Part shown: in pieces, positions 47,420-58,980 of the stretch | Position numbering within the stretch: position 1 is the stretch's first letter | Layout: each line of letters starts with the position of its first letter | Assembly (NCBI GenBank): GCA_021234155.1 | Contig: JAJEKV010000015.1 | Span: forward strand, 7,290,822-7,354,821 | DNA length: 64,000 nucleotides | Origin: Isoetes taiwanensis | Taxonomy: Eukaryota > Streptophyta > Lycopodiopsida > Isoetales > Isoetaceae | Direction: 5' to 3' | Translations under genes and position numbers: made by a program | Notes under the pieces: generated by a model | The model's input: only the letters and a program-made list of their open reading frames with translations | What the model was told of the DNA's origin: nothing | Database searches by the model: none

Positions 47420-47930
47420 CTACTGATGCCTTGCAGTATAGTTTTCCCTTCAAAAACCCGTTGTTGCTTTCCCTTTCCTACCCAAAGTGGTTCTGTAGAA
47501 TGGCCTACGTAGAAAAACACGAATCAAAAACACAGAACATTCAGAACAAGAGAAATTGAAAATGGCACCTGTATAAAATTCTTTCTCGCCAGACAGAACT
47601 ACGTAATGGGTTTCATTAGCTGACAGAGATATCTCGCCTTTTTGCATAAATCACACAAGGTTACCGGATAGTGCTAGAGATTTAAATCAGAAAACAATGA
47701 AGATAAAAACGGAACTAACCTGAAAACCATGAAAACAAAGAATGGAATGGTCTTCAGTAATCTCTATCAGATTTGGATCTCCAAGATTCGATGCGGTTCC
47801 CATAATTATTTCCGTGGCGCAAGCCTCTGAATAGAGACAGAAGGCTCGGCCACTTCAATCCGGCACTGCACTCTAGCTTCACCGCCACACCTGAGCTTGG
47901 CCGGCCCCTGAAGCTTGGCCGCCATAGCTC
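47420..47930 (-). other. Exon-like sequence captured inside MULE-like element
   Basis: On minus, an ATG at 47803 opens MGTASNLGDPNLIEITEDH and SILCFHGFQ, ending at a good donor (CAG|GTTAGT, 47720). A second open stretch with its own ATG (47647-47571) reads MQKGEISLSANETHYVVLSG and EKEFYTG, again followed by a GT donor. A third near 47502 follows a CTACGTAG acceptor. The three cannot be joined in one frame with the visible AG of exon 2, so the gene model is uncertain. Upstream, a 39-codon frame starts MAAKLQGPAKLRCGGEARVQ (47925). I do not recognise the protein. The pattern fits gene fragments picked up by a Pack-MULE. Confidence 0.35.
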
Positions 47931-48431
47931 GAACCTTATGGGTTGCCGTTAGGTTTTTTCTCACGAAAGAGTTTCGCGATTCAACTTAGGCCATTGGAAT
48001 ATTTCCATACAATCTGATCTGTCGAAGAAAAAATAAAACAAGAATAAGAAAAGAAGGAAGATCTTCTCAACCCCAGCCGGAGCAAGCCGCCATAGCCGAA
48101 AAACCTCCACAAGAACATGACGTCAAAATTTTGAATTTTTACTAAGATATTCCAGATGGTGATTCCCTCGCGTGGAGTAAAAGGGCGATGATTCCGTCCC
48201 GCGGTGTTTTGCGGAGGTGATTCCGCCGGAAGGTATAAAATGGACGCTCAAGATGCACCCTGTAGATGGATGGCTGGGATCAATCAGATGGTACACCTGA
48301 TGTTGTCAGGTACGAATAACGGGGCCTCCTGAACGGATCCTATTTCCGGAGGGTTAGTGATTCCGCAGGAGAGTAGTCACCGCGATGGAATCACCAAAAC
48401 CAGAGTAAGAATATTTTCACCTATTTTAGTT

Positions 48432-48440
48432 AGGCCATTG

Positions 48441-48472
<32 letters not shown>

Positions 48473-48944
48473 TTTCCCTTTTTAGCATTTTTGCACAAAT
48501 GCTAGTCACGGGTTTCGAGCATTCTGAGCCTATCCACGTTGCACCCAGGTAGGTTTCTTAGCCACGTTGAAGATGTTTTCACCGTTTGAATACACCTATG
48601 GACAGGAACATTAGAGAAAATTTGAAGTTCGTTATGCGAGCATGTGGCTCTTCATGTATGAATCATTCGATTTGGAGGTATGTTTGATTTGGAGACCATG
48701 TCACTTAATTCCTTGAAGGCCACGAGATGTCAGAGCTTTTTTCTTGCAATAGGGCGTCATTGGACCTCCATATCTTCCAACGATTGGCAATATGTTGGAG
48801 GTTCCAGATATGAGAGACAAATCTCGTTACAATGATTTCACTGAAATCACACACAACATTGTTGATGTGCTCCTGATCTTAAATTCTATTCCCAGCAGTA
48901 TGTCAAACCATGTTTCACATAGCTTGGGGATGACCCAAGGTTGG
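48432..48944. other. Flank with poly(T) and possible LINE ORF2 trace
   Basis: A run of about 33 T lies at 48441-48474. On minus, 48850-48700 can be read RFVSHIWNLQHIANRWKIWR, like the segment after the zinc region in plant LINE ORF2, but stops and shifts prevent a firm call. Confidence 0.3.
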
Positions 48945-50153
48945 TTATAGATGACCCTGACACGATAAGAGACCATGTTGACAAAACCATATCTTCGTTA
49001 ATTTTATAAAGTATTTTACTGAAGGGTCTCGAGAGTTTGAGGTGCCTGCATCAGCATTTGGTGGCCTGAAGATCTGCATCCTTCCTCGGACTAGCCCTGC
49101 TGCGCCTCCCTGTTTGCGGACGCTCTTGACTTTCTCCAACTCATGCCTGCGGTCCTCCTGTTGTGCCGGAGTCAGATCCCGGTCCACGTACAGGACAGTC
49201 CCCTTCAACTGCCTACCTTGGTGCAGGATGGCTGCTCGCTCTTGCGCGTCCTTGACTATGAAAATGACTACCTGGGGATGGTCAGGATGCTGGGCCCCAT
49301 AGCGTGTCGCTCTAACAATGTGTACAGGCGTGTGGAATGTCATCCGGGCTAGGATCTGTGTCTGGAGTCGGTTGATGAGGTGCTCTCCTGCCTCCTCTGT
49401 CAAGCCGCGTACCACCACATTGTAGCTCATGCACCTCCACTCCTGGAACTCTGAGGTGGTCGGGCTCGTGGTGGCTACTGCGGCATTCACTGCTTGCGAT
49501 GCGCGAGGTGTGGGTTGTGGCCTGTGGTGGGGTGGTGGTGGCATGGGGCCGTTGGGTGATGCAGTGGTGGGCCGCCCTGGTTGGCGTCTTGTAGGCTGTC
49601 GGATATGTGGATCTGTCATATCCCCTGTTGTGGCCTCTGCTCTCTGTAGTCGGGAGCTCAGCTCCTGTTGGAATTGTTGCTGCCTTGCCAATTCATATGT
49701 GCATTGCCGCAACTTTTCATGGGCTACCGCATGAAGGCCCTTGCCTTACTGGATAACGATTGCTCGAAGCTCCTGCAACTCCTGGTCTTGTGCCTTGGCC
49801 TTCCTCTGAAGCGCTCTCAACTCCGACTGACTCGCTTCAAAGGCAGTCTGCACGCTTCGCATGATGTTGGCAGCCTCCGCGACTTCTGATTGGAGGCGGG
49901 AGATGGTTGCCCTTGTCTCCTGATCAACACGCTGCCTATCTTGTGCCATGGTGTCTATGATGGTGGAGAGCGACTCCACACGAGCCCGCAGGTCAGCAAG
50001 ATCTTGCTTCTGCTGTTGTCTTTCGAAGTGTGCCTTTGACCAAGACCTAGAGAGAGAGTGTGTGTGGCTAAAGTACCCCAGGGAGAGGAAAAAATGTGCA
50101 CGGACGATCGCTAGAGGGCCCAAAGGAGACAAACTATGCAAGGAGGAATGCAA
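48945..50153 (-). pseudogene. Second LINE ORF1 with a single nonsense codon
   Basis: From 50153 to 48945 one frame is interrupted only by TAA at 49746-49748 (ELRAIVIQ-stop-GKGLHAVAHEKLRQ). Without the stop it would be about 402 codons, matching the other LINE's ORF1. Coiled coil: LRARVESLSTIIDTMAQDRQ to LRALQRKAKAQDQELQELR. A Pro/Thr-rich linker follows (HIRQPTRRQPGRPTTASP). The C-terminal RRM-like part reads YNVVVRGLTEEAGEHLINRL, VVIFIVKDAQERAAILHQGR and LTPAQQEDRRHELEKVKSVR. It is a different family from the 24-kb ORF1. A CT-rich tandem 5' region (50176-50290) precedes it. No intact ORF2 follows. Confidence 0.8.
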
Positions 50154-50159
50154 CCACTG

Positions 50160-50290
50160 TGAGAGAGAATTCTAGAGAGAAAAAGCATGCTAGAGAGAGA
50201 AAGCGTGGAGCAGGGCACTAGAGAGAGAAAGCGTGGAGCAGGGCGCTAGATAGAGAAGGAAGTGTGCTAGAGAGAGAAAGCAAAAACAAA
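50160..50290 (-). repeat. Tandem repeat in LINE 5' region
   Basis: Copies of CTAGAGAGAGAAAGCGTGG followed by AGCAGGGC, about 28-33 bp each, directly upstream (on minus) of the LINE ORF1. It may be a 5'-UTR promoter repeat, as seen in several LINE families. Confidence 0.7.
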
Positions 50291-50890
50291 AACAAACAGG
50301 GGTAAGCAATCCTATAGAAAAAAAATAGAAAAAAAAATAAGGGCTTCATCGTTGCAAGGACCTGTCGACAGCTTCTCTGCTGCATCCGCTGCTCTTGTGC
50401 TTCCTTGAGATTTGCTATAAAATATTACAAAAACCGTCTTGAATCTGTGCGCAATGCTTGGCTATGGCGACCACGACCATCTGCAACGAAAATAAGGGCT
50501 CGGAGGCTCGAATTTAAGAATACTGACACAGGAACAGGCAAAAACAGAGGATCAAGTTTGAAAACAGTTTGAGAAACAGTTCCGGAGCAGATTTATTGGG
50601 CGTTTGTGAAAGATATTTGCAAAAGAGATTAAGTTCAGTAGCAGAGTCTTAGAGCTTGGCCCAACAGGGATAAGCAATGCCTCTAAGCAATGCCTCTGTC
50701 GACAGGTCTGGCTGGAGCCCGAATTCTGATGGCAAGCGACCATGATTCAAGCTATGGCGGCAGAGCGAAGCAAAGCTATGGCGCAACGAATATCTGTCTA
50801 CAAAGAATAAGGAATATTCGGGGAGTTATCAACGATAATCTATGGAATATTCATAAAAAATGAATATTCGTGAGGTTATGGGAAATAACC
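50291..50890. other. Region between LINE and LTR, no gene
   Basis: Mixed sequence with a few GAATATTC motifs (50811-50870) and a duplicated AAGCAATGCCTCT (50675-50695). No coding family recognised. Confidence 0.35.
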
Positions 50891-52352
50891 TGTTGGGATC
50901 CAATGGCTGTGAACGACCGGATTCTTAGAATTTGCAAGGGCCGATGGTTAAGGGAACACGAAGGTGTCTTGCGTGCCCTTCCCCTATGGGCTCCTATAAC
51001 AGTGGAATCATGAAGATAAAGATCAGCACTAGCAATAACAATACAATCAGCTACCTCGAAGGGTAGTACCATCTATCCATCCATAGATCCATCATACCCA
51101 GGCTCAGACTCATAAGGGAGGTAGACTGACGGCTGGGCCTCAAGATAGAACAAACCGAGATATAACAATAGCGGGGCTGGCTATAGACAATGGCTAGTGT
51201 TGACCATTTCATTGGCCCCTCCTGTGCATACTTTGCAGATGGACTAAATCAAGCTCTGACGTGACTGTAACCTATCGGAGACATAGTCTCATAGTATCAC
51301 CCAACAAGACTACTCCGGGTTGCATCCCCCTGTACGATGAGGTAGGAAGGGTTGTCTCTCCCCTTCCCGGAGAATAGTGGTTCCATGGGCATCTACAGGA
51401 TCGTGGTGACACACATCCCTACCCGACTGAACTCTCCAAAACAAGAGCCAGGCTGATACCATTGAGAGTTAGGGCGACACCATTGACCCAGGAAGTGTCG
51501 GACCCATACCCGGCCCACACGAAATGACTGACTATAAGCATAGCCTGCTATGGATCCCCAGTAGCTGCGCTCAGAAGGGACCTCCCTCTACTTTGCCACT
51601 AACCCCGTTATGTAGTGCTCAGTCACTCTATAGCCTGGTGGGCTCTATGCACAGGCCGCATCTAATAGGAACTAAAGGGTCTAAACTAGGAGCATCATCT
51701 AAATAATGGCTATTAGGTCTCTACCTCCCTTCCCAATACAAGAGGTTCAGACATGATCAACCAACATCATATATCCACATAACATGATAAATAATGAGAA
51801 TAACATCTGATCCTAATGACCATCTAACTTACGGTTAGTGATTAGGGTTCGAGATCTAGATTGAGGGTTCTAGAATGGCTCTACTAGGGATACGAAATGA
51901 TAACTCCAAATACTTGCTCCTGAGGAACTCCCTCCTGCTCCTGGCGTCTCCACGGTCTTCAAGGGGTTCGAAATAGCTCCCACTCCTATCGATGCGCGCA
52001 CGCTCCAGGGGCTGTTGTGCTATGCTATGCCATAGCGGACAGTTCTCGAAATGGAGTTTCGAGCGCAAACAAGGTTCCAAGACTGTTGGAGCTAGGAAAA
52101 TGGCCCAGGGTTAGGGTTTAGTCATTTATAGATTACGGTTGATATGTCATGCCATGTGGCTCCAAACGGGTATGTCTGTGTGGCGGGTGCCCAAAGGATG
52201 GGGCCATGTGGAAATGGTCCCATCCCCAAGGTTGGCTAAGTTATATAAATAACTTAGCCATGCTCCCTTCCACACTCTACAAGGTAGGCTTGTATGGTGA
52301 CGTGGCCTAGAAATATACGTATTTATATTGTATATTCTAGGGGAACGTCACA
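50890..52352 (-). mobile_element. LTR of the gypsy family, minus copy
   Basis: The right end GGGGAACGTCACA (52352) gives TGTGACGTTCC on minus, the family's LTR start. Shared blocks with the 16.8-18.0 kb copy and the full element include CCCCTCCTGTGCATACTTTGC, GACTACTCCGGGTT, CCTCCCTTCCCAATACAAG and CATACCCGGCCCACAC. The left limit is uncertain; similarity fades between 50890 and 51060. It is more diverged than the 33.9/45.6-kb pair. Confidence 0.65.
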
Positions 52353-53132
52353 CCGAGCGACCGTCAAAATCGTCGATGCAGCATGTTACAGCGGCCGGCC
52401 ACCATAGCTGAAGGAAGAGAAGAAAAATAGTTACTTGCAAGAGGGAAAATGGTCTTCGTCGATGTGACAGTGACATGGATGCAAATTGGTGGTCTAATAG
52501 CCCACGTGCAAAAATACCCCCGAAAATACCCTTTTCCTGAAAAATACCACAGGGAGTATCAAAAATACCCCTTTCCTTGGAAATAGTTGAAAATATCTAT
52601 TTCCTTGAAACTATTTTTTTTGCTAGAAAATACCCCGGTATTTATTGCAATCCTCTATTTTTTGAATAGTTCCTCTGTTATGTAGTAATTCCCTATTTTA
52701 ATCAGCCCAAAAATACCCCAATCCATTTGCAGGTTCCTTTTTGACCCAATCTCCCTTTTTTGAAAATACCCCAATGTGCATTTGCAATCCCATATTTCTA
52801 CTAATTCCCAGAATTAAAATATACCCTTTTTGTTCAAAAATCTCATGTTTTTACTAATTTTCTGCAATAGCTACTAATTTTCTCCCATTTGTTCAAGAAT
52901 CCCTGTTTCTACTAATCTTTCCCCGTAGGATATACCTTTTTGTTCAAAAATCCCCCTTGTTGCAAGGAAAACACCCATTGCTCTCGAGTCCCCCTGTTCC
53001 TCAATGGGAGATTTTCCAGAGAAATTGAGCAATTTTTTTATTGTGATTGTAAACACAATAAGTTCATCGTTGAGATGATTCCAATGATCGAATTTCTTTA
53101 CAGCTACAGCAATAGTATTGCACCATAATTTT
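52353..53132. other. AT-rich gap with AAAATACCCC repeats
   Basis: Repeated AAAAATACCCC, TTTCCTTGAAA and TACTAATTTTC motifs at irregular spacing. It looks like old simple-sequence expansion; no gene. Confidence 0.5.
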
Positions 53133-54700
53133 TGTGACGTTCCACATATTTATACGCATATTTAAGTATAAATACATGACACGTCACTATGAATAATTAA
53201 TGGCATATTAATTATTCATAAGCTAAGGTTAGCTATGTTAATAATTAAATTATAAAGGTGGAAACCTAACCCAAAACCCTAATTCGAATTTAGGGCTTAT
53301 CCTAATATTAAAAAGGGCTAAAATACCAAATTAGTTAATTAGTGACATGCCACCTGGCACAAATCGATTGGGCAAGGCAGGGTTTCCATTTTGGACACCC
53401 AAATTAGGGCTTTTGTGCCCCAATTCGAATTGGGAGCAATTCGAGATGGGGAGGAGGAAGCGGCCATGACCGAGGCACCCTTGACAAATCGAGATGGAGC
53501 CATCCCAAGCCCGATTCGAATGGTTAGTGCAGTAGCTTAGCCGTGTTATCGTAGGGTGGCCCCTGTTGGGCACTTGTTGTGTGTATTTCTTACGTTTCTC
53601 TATCTTCTCTATGCTTTACATAGGAACTAACCCTTGATTGCAAAGGTGAGTTCTCCTTATCTCGATTACGTACTTGCTCTTAAATGATGGATTGATAGTT
53701 CTTTGCATAGTATTACTCTTGAAATGGGGAATTAAGGGGGTAGAGACCTCTGAGCCATGTTTATTAGTATGCTCCTAGGTAGATCCACAGTATTTCCCAT
53801 TACTTAGCGGCACATGCACAAGAGACCACCCAGTTAGTGGATGCTATGGAATTGAAGCACCAGGATAAAGGAATAGCGATGGTGAAGTGGGGGTGGGGTC
53901 TTGCCGCGACATAAAAGGCTCACGAGACTCCTACAGAAGGCTAGGCGATGGCCCGGTCCACCTAAGAGGGGCGGGTATGGAGTCCGACACTCCACAGGTG
54001 TAGAGGTGTGATCCGTATGGAGCATCTTGCACTTTAGTAGATTTAGGGTGAGTAAATTAGAATGCGGATCACGGGGGGGTTGATGCGGCATGTATACTCT
54101 AGCTCACCCATGGAACCAGCATGATCACGGAAGGGGACGCTTCCCAGAGCCTGCCTCATCGGGCGGGGCTTCATGAACCACCCAGTAGGCTCGGAGGGTG
54201 ATACCTTGAGTCTACGTGTCCCAGGAAGGCTATAGTGATGCCATAGCATGATTGGACTCATCGCAAAGTGTGCACAGGAGAGGCGGATGGAGTGGACAAC
54301 CCTAGCCGATGTTCTATGCCGGTAATGCCATATCAAGATTGATTACTGTGATCTCTTGAGACCTAGGCCGTCGGTCGATCCTCCTTTGGAGTCGGGACGG
54401 GGGGTAGAACCATGGGTTTGGGGGTTTTCCTTAGTATTAAATGCATATTCTTTCTTTGTTGTCACTTGGATGGATGTGCCACCCTCGTGGTGGTAAATTA
54501 TGATATGATTATCTTTGTGTGCTAACCTTGTATTCATGCTTCCGGCGTAGGAGCCCCATTGAAGGCGCGTGGGCGAATGATCCCTCTGTGTCCTTCACTT
54601 GAGCATCTTCTTATAGATGGCCCGAGAGTGGGACGGAGGGCCCTACTCATGGTGAGTTGGTTGGCCATGGGAGGAAAAGTCCCCCCGTATGTATCGTCCA
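53133..54700 (+). mobile_element. LTR of the gypsy family, plus copy
   Basis: Starts TGTGACGTTCC at 53133, right after a T run. It shares GGGGGTAGAGACCT, GGCACATGCACAAGAG, GCAAAGTGTGCACAGGAG, GGGCGGATGGAGTGGACAACC-like blocks and GGAGGGCCCT with the full LTRs, in the same order. The 3' end is unclear (about 54700, near GTATGTATCGTCCA). It is probably a solo LTR, since no gag-pol follows. Confidence 0.65.
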
Positions 54701-55297
54701 CCACGGCCAGCGGAATTTGGTGACTAATACTAAAATGAGCTTTACCTCACATGAGCACACATATTAATTCCTTAGTTATATCTATCGTTTATTAGATATC
54801 TAGACATTAGGTACATTGACATAGCACAGTGCAGCGGAAGCATAAACATGCACGGTGGTTCTTGAGGCTATTAAAGCGGTCCCAGGCTCTTACTTGAAGT
54901 AGAAGTCTTTGAATAATGGAAATAAGGAGTGTTAAGGTATCCCTATTTTGGATGGATTGATTTATTATCGCGGCATATATATTGCCACTCAAACGTAGAA
55001 GGAGGCGGATATAGCACCATATATCCGATGGAGAAATGGTTTATGATTATCGACCATCGACCACGTTATAGAGGTACTATACTAAGGTGGAAGCCCGGAT
55101 CATAAGTATCCGACTCACGAAAGGGAGACCGTTTAGAAGTGTAGGTTTTAGACCATGATGGTTCGGTATAGAATGTCGACCCGAGATTTATAGCTAATGC
55201 TACTTGAATGGAGGTATGATTCAAGCGGAAGGTAGAGTAATGTTGTATGAGGATGCGGATCCATAAACTACGGATTATAAAATTACGCATACATTGC
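54701..55297. other. Intergenic, no gene
   Basis: Nothing recognisable. The density of CG within this stretch is higher than in neighbouring intergenic DNA, in line with the CWG-to-CG pattern discussed in the findings. Confidence 0.35.
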
Positions 55298-55302
55298 GTT
55301 TA

Positions 55303-56819
55303 CGATACAAAGCTTCCCACATGCGAACTATCAAAAACACGGTTAATCCAAGCGATGCGGAATCTCGGATCTAAGTCTCTTGGCACAACTTATCCACCCA
55401 ACCCGGCTCGATTTGCAAACCACGACAAGTCCAAGCTCAAATTCCTCCCAATTACGAGTGCGGAATTGTCTAGAGCTTACTTCAACCACAATCTACCAAG
55501 AGATCTCATCAGTAGGCGAGGATTCTATATCCGCGCTAGGCACTTCACGGCCACTACAATTCTGCGGTCGATTCATTTATACTACTCTAAAAAGGCATTG
55601 CATGGCTAAATTTGGATTTCCTTACCTTTTTAGCTAAATCCGACATCCTTTTTTTACATAATCCGGCCAGCTTTGAGGGTCGGGGAGCTATTCCAGAAGA
55701 TCCGGCCTGTTTTAGCCTTCGTTAACAAAAAGGTTACGCTTTCCTTTTGTATGGTTTGTTAACATGATTTCGTTTGCTTTTATTTAAGCGGTTATTTAGA
55801 TGTCGATAGTTCCTTTATTATAACCTTTAACATTTCTAACAATCAATCAAGTTACAAAATATCTAAAAGCCCTTGCCTGCATGCTTGTCTTTGCAAATCA
55901 TTCCTCGAGCCGCCCCCCAAGCTAGTCGCGGTATCAATTCCCTCCTTCCCAAGGCTGATCGTCCTCGATCATCACGCCTTATGGATAACAATCTTTCCCA
56001 AAGCTAGTCAAGCCGACTATACGCTTTTGTGCGGAATCTTTCCCAAAGCTAGTCAAGCCCGACTATACGCTTTATGCGGAATAACTACCTTTCTTTCTAA
56101 GCTAGTCAACCCACAGGTCCCAGGATCGAAACCTGGCTCTGATACCACTTGATACAAACGGCTTCCCTGTCTGCAGAACTATCAAACACGGTTAATCCAA
56201 ACAGTCTGGAATCTCCAGATCTAAGTCTCTTGGCACAACTTATCCACCCAACCGGGCTCTGATTTGCAAACACGGCAAGTTCAAGCTCAAATTCCTCCCA
56301 ATTCTGAGAGTCTGCTAGCCAGCTGGATAGCCTCTCTAAGATTCTCTGGAATTGTCTAGAGCTTACTTCAACCACAATCTACCAAGAGATCTACTGTAGA
56401 CAGGATTCTATATCACGCTAGGCACTTACGGCCACTACAATTCTGCAGATCGATTCATTTATACTACTCTAAAAAGGCATTGCATGGCTAAATTTGGATT
56501 TCCCTTACCTTTTTAGCTAAATCCGACATCCTTTTTCTGTAATCCGGCCAGCTTTGAGGGTCCAGGAGCTATTTCCGGAAGATCCGGCCTGTTTTAGCCT
56601 TACGTTAACAAAAAGGTTCTGCTTTCCTTTTGTATCGTTTGTTAACATGATTTCGTTGCTTTTATTTAAACGGTTATTTAGATGTCGATAGTTCCTTTAT
56701 TATAACCTTTAACATTTCTAACAATCAATCAAGTTACAAAATATCTAAAAGCCCTTGCCTCTGTGCTTGTCTTTGCAAATCATTCCTCTGAGCCACGCCC
56801 CCAAGCTAGTGCCGTATCA
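55303..56819 (-). mobile_element. Compact non-autonomous LTR element (1.5 kb)
   Basis: Direct repeats 55303-55936 (634 bp) and 56150-56819 (670 bp), starting (T/C)GATACAAA and ending GTATCA. On minus, two bases after the right LTR comes a perfect initiator-Met primer site TGGTATCAGAGC (56136-56147). The left LTR is preceded by a purine tract GGGAAGGAGGGAAT (55937-55950). The interior is only 213 bp, with an internal 45-bp duplication (TCTTTCCCAAAGCTAGTCAA) and no ORF. Flanks read GTTTA on the left and GTTTC on the right; if ACG at 55302-55304 is a misread CTG, the TSD is a perfect GTTTC. The right LTR carries a 40-bp segment absent from the left one. Confidence 0.88.
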
Positions 56820-56824
56820 GTTTC

Positions 56825-57802
56825 GTAAGGAGATTGATGTTCCTGAGGTGTGCAATAACGATGGAAGCGTGCGTATGATTCAAATGACCATATAGTCACG
56901 TGGATATGGTCAATGACGTTGGTCAAATGCATGACCATTATGCATGGTATAAATTAAGGAAATGGATGTCATGTTATGTCTGCTGGGAGCATGGAGATGC
57001 CATATAACAGACTGGAGAATAGTGTGGAACGTAGTTCCCACATAAGGTCAAGAGAAGACGACAATTGGTAGGAACAGGCGCAACCATCGAAAAGCTGCAA
57101 GGTATGTTGGATCTTTGGTGAAGGCAGACTATGAAGGAAAGTTGACCTTCAACTAATGATACATTAGGAAGGCAAGTAATGTACCCACACGACAAGTGGG
57201 AGACAAGAGGTGCTTGAAAGTTGTTGTAAACAACGTTTGAAATATAGAGAGTTTGGAATGACACGTTGAATGTACCAAAGTCTGGAGTATGAACAAGGTA
57301 GGCGCGCAATGAACATCTGACCAAGGAGGATGTGTTACGGACTTATCGTCGTGTGTGTATTCCGAGGAGTAACTCCGCGTTGGTATATGTGTACTAGGAC
57401 CATTTAATAGTAAAACATAACTAAAAGAAGATAGGATATATACTAGAACCTTTAGTTCACATTCCAGTAATGAAAATAAGAGTTCTTATACTAGAGATGA
57501 AACATGTCCACAAGGAACTTAGGTGCACACATGTTACTATATCATATAATAACAACGTAGCGGTCTTGGATGTAGGGGTAGAAGCATGAAAGGGTGATTG
57601 AATTTTTTTGTATATTGATGTAAAAATTTGAACTGGGTTAAAGTGTTTGTAATGTACATTTTGAATTTTACATGGAGTTGCCTATCATTAATAAAGGCGG
57701 TTGACGTACAATATTCTCCATAATTATACCAAATCCTCCCGAAATCTTGTACTAGCTTCTCTATCAATAAAATCTAAATATCTTGCCTGCGAAAAAAAAA
57801 AA
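56825..57802 (+). other. Possible retroposed sequence with poly(A)
   Basis: No coding family recognised. Near the end, ATCAATAAAATCTAAATATC is followed by an A12 run (57791-57802), resembling a polyadenylation signal and tail of a retroposed transcript. ATTAATAAAGG at about 57689 is a second candidate signal. Confidence 0.35.
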
Positions 57803-58179
57803 ACTTTGGCGCACATTTTGAACTTTTCTCAATCGATCAAACATGGCTCCGGATTCTACCTCAACGAAAACTTGGCCCGAATCGATTATAGCTGCTCCTA
57901 AATCGAATGCATTTCAAGAAACAAATGTATCTTGAAGAAATTGAAATCCCTTTTCTTCAAGCGATAATACAAATCCCTTCAAGCGATAATACAAATCGGT
58001 TAATAATCGATTTTTTGTGCGGGATGTTGTATCCCCTTTACTGCGAGAATGGATCGATGTCTTAAAGCACCGGTTGAAGAAGAAACTATGGAAGAAGGAT
58101 TGGACTCTCATGCAAGCACTTGAGGTCGACATCGGGTTCAGATTTCAATCCTCCTGTTGATGAAGTTTGAGGAAAGCTT

Positions 58180-58834
58180 TCTTTATTACAAGCGAGCAAA
58201 GAAAATCGAAATAGAGGGTTTGTAGGGGTGGATACGTGACAAAGCCAATTAGAAGAAAGGTGAATGCTTACGTAAATCTCATAATGAATGAGGTATCTAA
58301 TTTGACTCCAAAACGACAAAGTATATTTGCAAGAAGATTATTGCGGGGACAAAAGATTGCAATTCCTATTTGAGCCGATCATTGGAAGGCCTCAAGAGGC
58401 TATCGTGAAAACAGTCATCGGTAAAGAATTTAAAGGATGGCCTCAAGGCGTCAAAAATGCAAATAGCAATGACGGACTTCTTTGCAAAGCATTTTGTACT
58501 ATCTATGGTGGTTGGAGAGGAAGGAGAATTACGAGAAGACTTCACTAGCGACTAAGTTCTTGAAAATACATCCTAGAAATATGAAACTAGCGATGGTGGA
58601 GAGAAGGAAAAGAATGTCACTATGTGGAACAAATCTGTGGGCATTAGCGGTGAAATCCAAGAACAAATCGATAGATCGGGCTATGAAGGATATGGTTGCT
58701 TTCGGTTTTGGTTAGATAACTCAAAGGTTTCACCAAAAATTAGAGATGTCATGAAGAAGAGGACACAACCAATTCAATATATTGACATTACGAATGCATT
58801 AAATTTAATTTATGTAATTGCATCTTGTTTTTGA
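58180..58834 (+). pseudogene. Unrecognised decayed protein gene
   Basis: Coding character moves through three frames: NEVSNLTPKRQSIFARRLLR (about 58287), then EAIVKTVIGKEFKGWPQGVK and NANSNDGLLCKAFCTIYGGW (58327-58510). Next come FLKIHPRNMKLAMVERRKRM (to about 58660), then DRSGYEGYGCFRFWLDNSKV and SPKIRDVMKKRTQPIQYIDI (58670-58800), ending at TGA 58834. The blocks fit together as one protein broken by two or three single-base shifts. I do not recognise the family. It may be the first part of the gene that continues at 59.7-61.1 kb, or a separate gene. Confidence 0.4.
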
Positions 58835-58980
58835 ATAAAGATGTTTTTATTTTGTAACAACTTGATGTAAAGTTTGTAGATTTCTTTACTTTTTGGCGAG
58901 AATAAAGATGTCTTTTATTTTGTAACTGCTTGATGTAAAGTTTGTAACAAATTTCTTTACTTTTTGAATGTAATGTAGAT
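58820..58980 (+). repeat. Tandem duplication of about 75 bp after the reading frame
   Basis: Two copies of GAATAAAGATGT..TTTATTTTGTAAC..TTGATGTAAAGTTTGTA..ATTTCTTTACTTTTTG, at about 58834-58895 and 58900-58968. They look like duplicated 3'-UTR sequence. Confidence 0.75.

Larger units (their letters stand above)
33091..48421. mobile_element. MULE-like TIR element, host of nested LTR element
   Basis: Left end GGGTGAAAATATTCTTAC and right end (minus) GGTGAAAATATTCTTACT open inverted repeats that continue with GTGACTACTCTCC, GCGGAATCACTAACCCTCC, ATTTTATACCTTCCGGCGG and AATCAC blocks for about 200-280 bp with indels. The perfect 10-bp direct repeat TATTTTAGTT flanks it (33081-33090 and 48422-48431). 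Long TIRs and a 9-10-bp duplication are typical of Mutator-like elements. Without the nested LTR element (33866-47236) it is about 1.96 kb. No MURA transposase was recognised; the interior carries short exon-like sequence (47.4-47.9 kb), as in Pack-MULEs. It sits about 130 bp upstream of the ribophorin ATG. Confidence 0.8.
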
